From: Pyrenochaeta sp. MPI-SDFR-AT-0127
Lineage: Eukaryota > Ascomycota > Dothideomycetes > Pleosporales > Cucurbitariaceae
Direction of reading: 5' to 3'
DNA length: 64,000 nucleotides
NCBI GenBank assembly: GCA_020747015.1
Contig: JAGTJM010000008.1
Span: 62,001-126,000 of the forward strand
Both the position numbers and the translations under genes were made by a program. Shown in pieces: positions 22,206 through 30,677 of the stretch (positions are counted from its first letter, which is position 1; each line of letters opens with the position of its first letter). The notes under the pieces are model-generated. The model did not search any database and had not been told where the DNA came from. It saw only the letters and a list, made by a program, of their open reading frames with translations.

Positions 22206-23748
22206 TCATCGCCTCTTTTCATCCGAAAACCTCGGCGCACCCTCGGGCGCAGGTGGAGGCTGGTAGCTCCCTCTATACCCGTTGATCGGTGGCAAGTCCT
22301 GTCCAACCGCCTCCTCGTAGCTCGGAGGTGCTTCATCAAACCCAGGGCCCGCACCTTGCGGTTGCACTGGCTGCCCAGGGAATCCTCCACTACTCCCAAA
22401 TCCGCCATGTGTTGGCGTCGTCGGTGTATGCGGCGCGTGCTGTTGTGGCGGAGGAACATGCAACATTCCTGCTCCGCCTGATAATGAAGCCTCCAGCAGT
22501 GCTTTGGGAGGGGCGATGCCAGAGTAGACTTTGACTGGCAGTCTGAGCGGGAGAATGACGAGCTGGTCTTCACCGTGCTTATAGCTTCCATAGCCGACTC
22601 CAACACGAACTTCGAGCTCGTAAAAGCGTGACAAGTTGCATGTTGTAAAAGTTGGCGGAACCGTGTTCGGAATTGGTTTTCCAGACCAGTACTCTGGATT
22701 TACAGGGACTTCGGTATCTATAGCATCTGTGGGTGCGCCAATTGGAATAGCCATGTTGCTGAAGGAGCATAGTAACCAGCTGCTTGACTCTGTACGGACG
22801 ACTTCGTGGGCACGCACTTTCGTGTAGCCTATAAGTTCGATTTGAAGCATTTGCAGGTAGATGTGCTTCGTTCGCTCGCTCACATTTTTTACCAGGAGTC
22901 GCAGTGGAATATCTTGGTTGCTAGTAAGGATTGCTGGATTAGGTAGACGGGCATCAAGGGCTACTCGTGGCGGTGCGTTTCCAGTCGTTGGAGATGATGG
23001 GATGCTTGATGAGCTTTTCTTGTCGAAAAAACCAGGTTTCTTACCTGCCGCCACATTTGGTCCATTCTCCAAGAACTGGTGCTGTCGCCTTGCGTATGCC
23101 TCGCCGTCTGCCTTTTCTGTGCGTGGTGGCTCGATCGGGAGGAACGTGAAATTTGCGATTGATCTTGGGTTTTCCTTGAAGAACTGCGGTCTGTTGACCG
23201 TAACCTTGACGAAATAGATAATCTCTGCCTCGCCTGGAAACCCAGCCAAAGATGGTGGGAGTGTGGCCTTGATGTGGTGTGTTGGCGCCTTTGCAAACTC
23301 GGGCATCGCATTCGCGAAGGAAACATTGGCGATGGGGCTGTTCGTCTGTTGACATGAAGTATTCAGAGGTATCTGGTTACTGGTTAGCCATACACATATC
23401 CAATGGCCATATGGAACTCACCTTGAACTGGAACGGATACTCGTATGATCCTGCATTTATCGTAAAGCTAGCCTTGGGATTGTTGGCAAGATCTTCCGGG
23501 CGCACATTCGGTGGCCATAGAATCTGCGTCTTATACAGAAACTTGTGAAGCTCCAGTACTGGCCTTTGCTTGTCCGGTCGGTTGGGATGTATAGGCGCCA
23601 GCAAGCGCGTCCTGGACTCGCCCTCGAGCTTCGCTACGATGCTGCTGACATTGGTGGGGTTAGGCACTTGCAGCGTCACTCTCCCTTGAATGACATCGAG
23701 GTTGGTATAGTGTTCATGCGGATGTTCGAGAGCTACTGAGACGCGCAT
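22206..23748 (-). CDS. Arrestin-like (alpha-arrestin type) adaptor with PPSY motif
   Basis: Two exons (23748-23422 and 23345-22206) give 488 residues. The N-terminal arrestin-fold half contains VALEHPHEHYTNLDVIQGRV and FTINAGSYEYPFQFK; the second half has PLRLLVKNVSERTKHIYLQM and PPTFTTCNLSRFYELEVRVG. The C-terminal tail is Pro/Gly-rich and carries DEAPPSYEEAVG, a PPxY motif that binds WW domains of Rsp5/Nedd4 ubiquitin ligases. Such proteins bring the ligase to plasma-membrane transporters and trigger their endocytosis. The intron (23421-23346) has donor GTGAGT. No neighbour shares the function. Confidence 0.87.
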
Positions 23749-24418
23749 GGTGATGGGACACCTGTCTTCTTAGCGATATACAGCTGCTTCACGTTGAGCG
23801 CTTCGGTGCACTATGTAAAGGGATAGTCGCAATGCTTGTGGAGGCAAGGTGACATAGCACAGCTTTATGTAGGGCAGTGGATGTTTTGCTTCTTTATCAG
23901 GCAGTAGTTAGCGCCCAGTCTGTGTAGTGGAATCAGCGGCTAAGCCAGGAGAACGCGTGTCAGTTGTGTATGAGCGGGTGTGACTGCATGCTGAAAAAGA
24001 TGTCGCAGGCGGAAGGGTCGGCGGGGATTTGCCAGGGTCCCCGCCAACGTCATAGCTAGGCACGGCACGCGATATTCCTCTACGCCAAACGTTGATACCA
24101 ACCAAATATCTTCCATGTTGGTGACATTTTTGCTCTTACATCGACGAGACGCTCTCCTTTAACTGCGGCTTTTATCCAGGCAGAAACCTCCAATTCCCGC
24201 AGTACTATCCCCGTAAGGACACTGCAGCTCGCACAGCCACAGCCACAGCCGCATGCTGGGGCTGAAGTCCCCCCTGGCCTCACTCCATCACCGTGTCACT
24301 GGGCAGGACGCTGTCGCAGGTAAGGCTAACTTGAAGATGCCTTGCGCGTCTTTGCGCAATTTGTTTTGGGGGCCGAGTGTATATTACTCGGCTTTGGTCG
24401 CATAGTTGGCGACATAAA
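23749..24418. other. Intergenic: arrestin-like gene promoter
   Basis: 670 bases between minus-strand genes. A short CACAGC repeat lies near 24230-24250. No coding signal is seen. Confidence 0.5.
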
Positions 24419-25846
24419 CTATAAATCTTCGTTCGCCAGCATATCTGCAACAACGTCAGCATTCGCAAGGTAGTACTATCCATGTAAGAATCATTACCGC
24501 AGATATCAAGGTAGAATGCAATTGCGTTGAAACTGCCTCGCCATTAGCCTTCATGTTTTCAGTAAGATTACAAGGTCTCGTACGTTCGCTTGCTTCCGGT
24601 AAGCTCCCAAAAGAACCACTTCAAGCGGTTCGTCCAGTTGATCAGATCCAGATGGCTCACGCCAATCAAAGTCCCTTTGTAGTCACCCCATTGGCTGGAA
24701 TGCACGCTGGGGCCATCAGTACACACGCAAAGCACACTTCATGAGCCACAGCGTACCTGACCAGTCCATCGTTCAGCCCTTCCGTCGACTTGATGATCGC
24801 ATGTGACGGCGCAAATACGGACCACGTTGAAGGCTCAAGGGACGCCCCATAAGAGTAGTATTTGACGTCTTCGACGTCAGGTGTCTTGGGGTTGAAGTTG
24901 TTTTTCATATACTCTTGTGTGAGTTGTGAGAAGGCGCCCGTCTCGAAACCGAAGTATTCCATGACCTTGTATATTCTCTTGATTCGACGTGCTATTGAAG
25001 TATCAGTCAAGTTCGTCTGATGTATGAAACAGACGTACGGCCGATGTATTCGAACACATAATCCGCGAAAGCTGAACCCCTATGAGGAGTGGCAATAGTC
25101 GTGAGAGAGAGGATCTTGAAGTCCGTCGGTCTGAGCTGGCTAATCATATAACGAGAATCCAGGCCACTGCAGCTGTTTAGTAGGATCAGTCTCAGACCAG
25201 GAGATGCCATTTACCCCTGTCCGGATGTCAGTAACTTTATGCTGTACCATTGTTGATGCGCGTTGTACCATGCTATGTCTAAAGGCTGTTAGTGGTGTTC
25301 CCTCAATTATCGATAGACTCTAACATACGCAATTATATTGATTTGCTTTCCTTTCGCTTTCAGCGCGATGCTCTCTGCCAGCTTTGTCGACCTTGCTTCA
25401 ATGCTTCCACTGGGCGGGACAGCAGCCACAATGACCTCGATGCCCTTTGCGGCTAATGCATCGGTGATCCCGCGCCAATACTGTATTCCCGGTATAAATC
25501 GTCCTCCGAGGCGCAATTCGTCGAAACCGAGGAGACCGTGGGCGAGTACTACGGTGTGTTTCTGTGAGTCTGTCAGGGGAAGGGAGCGTGGAGCTATTGC
25601 TTGGAGGACATACTGGGGCATCTGATGTACGTCAGTTTGAGACTTGACATTAATTTAATGTTTCAAATGGGTACCATATTTCTCTCTAAGCACAGCGAAC
25701 TCATCTACGATTTCGCGGCCAAAGTCCTCAATCCGCGGGTCTTCTTTGCGCAAGAGCGTGCTGCTGAAGTGCCGGTAGCCGAATGAAGACTGTAAAGGAG
25801 TTACCCTGGAAGAGCGAAGGATCGCTCGAGTACATATTCGTATCAT
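24419..25846 (-). CDS. TGL2-like mitochondrial lipase (alpha/beta hydrolase) with microexons
   Basis: Ten exons close exactly to 319 residues: 25846-25675, 25621-25614, 25561-25329, 25278-25269, 25216-25215, 25166-25039, 24991-24757, 24694-24584, 24532-24498, 24444-24419. Exons 2, 4 and 5 are 8, 10 and 2 bases. All nine introns are GT-AG and 48-62 bases long; those around the microexons have CTAAC, CTGAC or similar branch points. Joining them restores EKYDAPKHTVVLAHGLLGF and IIAHSMGGLDSRYM. The catalytic triad is Ser140 (HSMGG), Asp259 (LNDGLVS) and His277 (GVSHLDL). The first 30 residues are rich in Arg and Ser with no acidic residue, a likely mitochondrial presequence, matching yeast Tgl2. 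Expected substrate: tri- or diacylglycerols. The 2-base exon needs RNA confirmation. Confidence 0.88.
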
Positions 25847-26416
25847 TGGTTATCGCGCATTGTCTGCTGTGGTGCATCTCTGTGTTAGAGATTGACAGTC
25901 GAAGTTCGGTTCGCGCCTCGGTGACGTAACTGCGAAAGCTACGCGACAAGCATGGGCAAGGGTCTTTGACGACTGCAAGTACCGAGGCCAAGCCCGCGGA
26001 TCATTTTGAAAGTATAATGTGCCCTCGAACTTGCAGGTGCATAGTCGTTCAAGGCTGTTTAGATTCGAAGATAAGTATGGTTTTGAAGAGTAGAAGCTTA
26101 CAGGCACTCGCTGCCAGGCCCTTACTACTCAGAGACCTCAAACAAGCGTCAATTGCGCAAGGAGTGGAATAGTTTAGATACAGGTCTAGAGGTTTCGGCG
26201 TCACAGCTAGTGGCACTCCATGAATTGATAGATCGCTCTGGTGATTCGTCTATTGCTTGCGAATTATGCTAGGATAATGACCTTGGCTAGTTGTTGACCA
26301 TGTGCAAGAGTTGTTCTTCGCCCTAACATACAACGTAGCCGTTCGCAGTAAGACCTTGTCCTAGCCAATATCTATCCCAAGATCCCCGTGCGAATATGAA
26401 CAGTAGCGCGTGTATC
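25847..26416. other. Intergenic: lipase promoter and VMA10 3' region
   Basis: 570 bases between two minus-strand genes. Short frames cross it, none with support. Confidence 0.5.
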
Positions 26417-27026
26417 TTAATCCTGCTTCCGCGGGGGTTCTGGCTTCGCATTTACAACGGCCTCGAGGAGCTGGTCAACAACCTTGCTGCCTGACTTCTT
26501 GCCCAGCGCATCAATTTCCTTCACTTTGGCATCTGTGTCCTTTTTCGCATCCTCCTCAGCCTTCTGGTTGCCTGAGCTGTGCTGCATAGCTGTTAGTACG
26601 CAACATCTCCGGCGCAATGCTTCTGCGTAGACGCACCTCCTTCTCAAATTTCTGGTATTCATTCTCCTTCTCTTTCCTGTATTCCTCGATTTCTTTCTGC
26701 GCTTCGTTTCGGGCGTCTTTTACTCGCTTCGTGCGGTCTTTGGGGTTAGAACAGAGCCATTGCGGGGTGTATGGGGAGTTGTCTACATTCTCTTGCTGTG
26801 TATGTGTCAGCAGCTGGCCGGTAAGGATACTACAGGTTCATATATACCTTGCTGAACGATCTTCTGCGCTTCTCGCTCGGCCTGTATCATGTGTGAGCAG
26901 TGCGGAGGTGAGAGTGGGCTGTATGCCTTACGTCGAGCAGCGTCTGAATACCCGCAGAGTTTTGGGCGGACTTTGAGTTTATTAGCACTACTGGAGAAGA
27001 AATCCGCCGAGCTCTGGGCTCACCAT
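26417..27026 (-). CDS. VMA10: V-type proton ATPase subunit G
   Basis: Six exons (27026-27024, 26970-26932, 26881-26848, 26795-26787, 26737-26637, 26581-26417) give 116 residues, the normal size. The first exon codes only for the start Met; exon 4 is 9 bases. Spliced landmarks are MSAQNSAGIQTLLDAERE, VQQAREYRTKRVKDARNEAQ, EYQKFEKEHSSGNQKAEED and KKSGSKVVDQLLEAV, all classic for subunit G. The protein is a long helix that pairs with subunit E to form the peripheral stalk of the vacuolar H+-ATPase. It is transcribed divergently from PET117, 192 bases apart. Confidence 0.95.
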
Positions 27027-27218
27027 CTTGAGTATATGATTGTGTGGAGAGGGTTGTTATCGCAGAGAAGAGTTGCGGAGAGGCATGATGCAGCGAATGG
27101 CCTTGGCAGGAAGGTGCAAGTGAGGCCCAAGCTTCTTGCTCCAAAGGTCCAGTCGCATGTTCGCGCAATAATTTCCTTCACTCATCTTGCGACTTGCAAT
27201 CTTTCGCCTGCCACTACC
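27027..27218. promoter_or_regulatory. Shared divergent promoter of VMA10 and PET117
   Basis: Only 192 bases separate the two start codons on opposite strands, so both 5' untranslated regions and promoters must lie here. I see no clear TATA box. Shared control of the vacuolar and mitochondrial genes is inference. Confidence 0.6.
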
Positions 27219-27535
27219 ATGTCTCGAGCATCCCAGATCACGTTAGCAACTACATGTGTCACTGCAATTGGCATTGTGGCATTTGTACATATTGCTCAAA
27301 AATCAGACAAAGCTGTGAGCTCACCCTCCCACAACTGAAGCCATGGGGAACCAGTCTAACGTTTCTCCAGGCAATGCACGCAGGTGTCATTCGCGACTAC
27401 GAGCAACAGCGAATCAAGCGTGAACGACAAGCGGACTTTGAAATGCAAAGAGCGTTGGAGGAGGAATACAGAAAGTATCAGACTGTCTCGGATGGCGGAG
27501 GGCCAGCCACACCCCAAGAAGGACCTGGCCGGTAA
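27219..27535 (+). CDS. PET117: PET117-like cytochrome c oxidase assembly protein
   Basis: Two exons (27219-27314 and 27371-27535) give 86 residues. The N terminus MSRASQITLATTCVTAIGIV has a membrane helix, and exon 2 begins AMHAGVIRDYEQQRIKRERQ, the PET117 signature. PET117 helps assemble complex IV in the mitochondrial inner membrane, together with the heme A synthase Cox15. The tail after residue 65 is variable and Gly/Pro-rich. The intron has donor GTGAGC and acceptor CCAG. Confidence 0.93.
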
Positions 27536-29020
27536 TACCGATCACGGAAATGGCATACTGCGACTATCTCCGGTGACTGAAAGGCACATCGCAGTACCCA
27601 GCCTTGGTGGGTAGAGCCCATGATGTCTTCAGGCCCACCACGTGCCTGGCTGCGCCACTGGTTCACTCCACTACTCTCCACTCCGCTCCATCGATCACGA
27701 CTCCGCCTTGCTACAGATCTGCGTATCTCCGGATCGGTGGAAGTACTGCGATTGCGAAAATGCTCGGTTGGGTCTCGACGGGCGAGGTGTAGCCTCGTAG
27801 CGGACAAGTTTGCGCTGTTATTGTCAGTGCAATCGCTGAAGAAGGCGGAAGTACGTGGAACCGCGGCTTGAAGACTCATGGTGTAGATGGCCAGTGCACT
27901 TGGGAATGGTTGGTCGAATACCACTCACCACTTTGTGCGAACAATGGAGAGACTTGCATTGGGTGGTGCCACGCCACAAGGGTGCCAACACCCCTTTACT
28001 CGGTGTACTGTTAGGCATCCAACATCGTGACATGCCCGTGATCCTTCGTAAACAACAGGGTGATTCTCGTTCACCTTTGATACTCCAGCAACACTGTACG
28101 TGGTCTTTGTCCTTTGCTGGCAATTCCAAAAATACCTCCTGCCTCACTGCTTCGAATCCACGTCGATTATCCGATGAAAGACGAGCCTGAGACTTGACAC
28201 TGTTTTCAATTGTGGCAAACATCATTGTCCATGGCCAACATGTGATTGTGTCCAATAGAAGCATTCTACAGCCCTGGCTAAACGGTACCGAGCAATTTGG
28301 AGCCACACACCTCAAGGCGCTTCGGATAACCGGGTGCGCGCGGTGTTGCGATATTCATCACCAGAGCGAGCGGTTCTGGAAGGTCGCTAGAGTGTGTGTT
28401 CCTGATCGGCCGATGAGGCCATGTGTCCGGGCAAGCTATTCGCATATTCTACACGTCACGAACTATCAGCTTACCTCCGAGGAAGGGGGTTTCAGGGAAA
28501 TGGATGAGAAGGTGTTCTGGATCATGTCTTTGTGCTGGAGATATGCGACCGTTTTCGCAGATTAAAGGCGTTCTCAAGGCGAGATTTCACCCCATCATGT
28601 GGAAATACGGCCGTTTATCAATGGCTGAGTGGCCTGTCAGCGCTTGGATTGGATGGATTTCAGGCCACCAGGCCGAAAAAAGGCAGTGCATGTGGCGCAA
28701 GACCTCTAGTCTCGCCAAGCCAAATCGCCCCTGCACTTTTTGTTCATGACGCAGGCAGTGCACGCTGGCGACATCACAGACACAACTTTTAAAGACCCTC
28801 GGTTGCCTCCTCAGTCAAGCTCGACATTAATTCTACACCAAGCAAACAATACACAATTGTCAAGCAAACCATCGGGCTTGCTCATACTTAATACTTATAC
28901 CACCCACTACACACCTACTATAGTCTCTCGGAAGACCCGCGATCCGACAGCCAGTGTCACACATCCACACCCGCCTTCACAACAGTTACACATCAACACC
29001 ACAGCATCGACAAGCAAACT
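27536..29020. other. Intergenic, no gene found; promoter of the Gly-rich gene at its right end
   Basis: About 1.5 kb. Frames on both strands reach 160 codons but have no similarity or plausible exon partners. The last 200 bases before 29021 are rich in C, A and short CAACA runs, typical of a fungal 5' leader. Confidence 0.5.
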
Positions 29021-29851
29021 ATGAAGGTCCCTCAACTACTTGCATTCCTCGCACTCGCCACACAAGCCGCCAACGGCGCTTCAATACCAGACGCCAACGA
29101 TGCCATCAGCATTCTCTCCGATCGCTCCCCCGATGCATCATCCATAGTCTCCCCTGACCACTCCCTAGAAAAGCGAAAGGGTGGCGGTGGTAGAGGAGGT
29201 GGAGGAGGAGGTTCCGGCGGCGGCGGCGGTCGCTCTTCGGGCGGTAGCTCATCACGAACAGGCTCGAGCTCCTCCACCGGCGGCTCCACGCGCGCTGGTT
29301 CAGGACCAGCACGGTCCTTTGGTGGTGGACGGTATTATGGTGGCGGCGCTGCGGTACCATACGCTGCTGGAGGTCGAACACCTAAAGGTCTTGTTGCAGG
29401 AGCACTAATCGCACCCGCCTTGATCTTCGCTGTCATGCCTGGTATTTGGCTCTACAGCGTATACCCATACTATTACAACAACCCCTACAGGTTCTACAAC
29501 CAGTCTGCCGAGGAGGATCGAAACCTGTCGAAACGAGCTGGCGCCAACGAGACTTTGCCTGTCATGTGCTTGTGCCAGGAGTTCAGCGTCTGTGGCTGCG
29601 ATGAGAACACTGACCAGACATATTTGAATGATCTGGTTGGTAACGGCAGCTATGCCGCCCTGAACAAGACGCTCATCACGGTCTCCAATGTCAATGGTAC
29701 CAAGACACTCGTCCTCAATGGCACTCTGCCAAATGGCACTACCGCGCCCGGCGGCACTGATGACGAAGGTGCCGCCGCCAACCTTGGCCTGGGCAAATAC
29801 ACTGGATACTGGGCTATGGGACTAGTCGTCCTCTACGGTGTCTTCATGTAA
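29021..29851 (+). CDS. Gly-rich secreted or membrane protein with CLC...CGCD motif
   Basis: A single frame of 276 residues. It has a signal peptide (MKVPQLLAFLALATQAANGA), a Kex2-type LEKR site near residue 52, a long Gly/Ser-rich stretch, one hydrophobic segment (GLVAGALIAPALIFAVMPGI), a Tyr/Asn-rich stretch, a second SKR site, then PVMCLCQEFSVCGCDEN. Several N-glycosylation sequons (NGSY, NKTL, NGTK, NGTL, NGTT) follow, and a C-terminal hydrophobic helix (YWAMGLVVLYGVFM). The Cys motif and layout recur in Pezizomycotina proteins of unknown function. It is likely exposed at the cell surface or in the secretory pathway. Confidence 0.85.
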   Translation: MKVPQLLAFLALATQAANGASIPDANDAISILSDRSPDASSIVSPDHSLEKRKGGGGRGGGGGGSGGGGGRSSGGSSSRTGSSSSTGGSTRAGSGPARSFGGGRYYGGGAAVPYAAGGRTPKGLVAGALIAPALIFAVMPGIWLYSVYPYYYNNPYRFYNQSAEEDRNLSKRAGANETLPVMCLCQEFSVCGCDENTDQTYLNDLVGNGSYAALNKTLITVSNVNGTKTLVLNGTLPNGTTAPGGTDDEGAAANLGLGKYTGYWAMGLVVLYGVFM

Positions 29852-30326
29852 ACTTTCTTTTGTCTTGATTACCGACTGCGAGAAGAGGTTGCATTCACTG
29901 TTCGTTGCTTTATTGTGGGATTATCACGACTTTACGAGACATCTTTTGGCGTTCTTGAGGGTGTCTTCCTCTGGAAAGATACGCTGATTACGGTGGCTTC
30001 TTGAGTTTTTTTGGCCGGATATACCCTTTTGCTTTATTATACCGGCTGCTTGCTGAAGAATTAGATTCGCTGCTCATTGAAATCTGTAACATAGACATTT
30101 GTATGCATTTGTAATTGTTCTTTGAATGAAAATAAAGATTGAATAGTGAGCATGCGTCAGAACAGACATATCCTCATTATGAAGACCACATTCCTCTACT
30201 CCCTCGGCAACTCGTCAAATGTCCTGGCAGTGTGAAGTGAAGTCATCTAACTAGAGACGCTATCACCTATCCCACTCATCTACATAAGAACCCAAACAGA
30301 ACTCCAACATCTCAGTATCATCAAGC
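29852..30326. other. Intergenic between convergent genes
   Basis: 475 AT-rich bases between the stops of the Gly-rich gene (+) and the Cys-rich membrane gene (-). Apart from the AATAAA at 30131 I see nothing in it. Confidence 0.5.
30131..30136 (+). terminator. Possible polyadenylation signal AATAAA
   Basis: A perfect AATAAA lies about 280 bases after the Gly-rich protein stop codon in AT-rich sequence, a plausible 3' end for that transcript. Confidence 0.35.
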
Positions 30327-30677
30327 TCAAACATTCCCACACCCATCCCTACACTTCCAACAACTCTGGCTCCCATCCCCACCACCCCTCTTCCTCGGAC
30401 ACCCCGAGCAATCCTCACACGTACACCAACGCGCCGCCTCCTCTTGGGTTTCGTGCACTGTACCTGCCGCTTTCCGTCGCTTGTTGCGCGCCCGCAAGCA
30501 CCAGATTATCAGCACAAGCGCTAAGAGGCCTGCGATGCCAACGCCGGTGCTGAGCCCATATGCGAAGCCTAGATTGGATTTGTCGCGCTTCGAGAGCTGT
30601 GGCTGTGTTTGTGCGGCGGCGAGGGGTGTGAGGTGAGTGAGGAGGAGAGTGGAGAAGGTGGCGAATGGATAGGCCAT
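30327..30677 (-). CDS. Small Cys-rich single-pass membrane protein
   Basis: One frame of 116 residues. It has a signal peptide (MAYPFATFSTLLLTHLTPLA), an SKRD site, a transmembrane helix (TGVGIAGLLALVLIIWCL) followed by basic RARNKRRK, and a short cytoplasmic tail with eight Cys (CTCEDCSGC, CWKCRDGC). The layout of KRD-type site, helix, basic stop and Cys pairs parallels the hypothetical membrane protein at 20.1-20.7 kb. The paired Cys may bind metal or be palmitoylated. No family assigned. Confidence 0.7.
   Translation of the reverse strand: MAYPFATFSTLLLTHLTPLAAAQTQPQLSKRDKSNLGFAYGLSTGVGIAGLLALVLIIWCLRARNKRRKAAGTVHETQEEAARWCTCEDCSGCPRKRGGGDGSQSCWKCRDGCGNV

Noticed and set aside
25207..25278. 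Frameshift or pseudogene in the lipase serine motif
   Set aside because: At first HSM seemed to lack two bases before GGLDSR; a 2-base exon between two normal introns restores the frame, so I do not call it broken.
27824..28315. 163-codon minus-strand frame
   Set aside because: Cys/Arg/Ser-rich composition typical of noncoding frames, no family features and overlapping frames on the plus strand.
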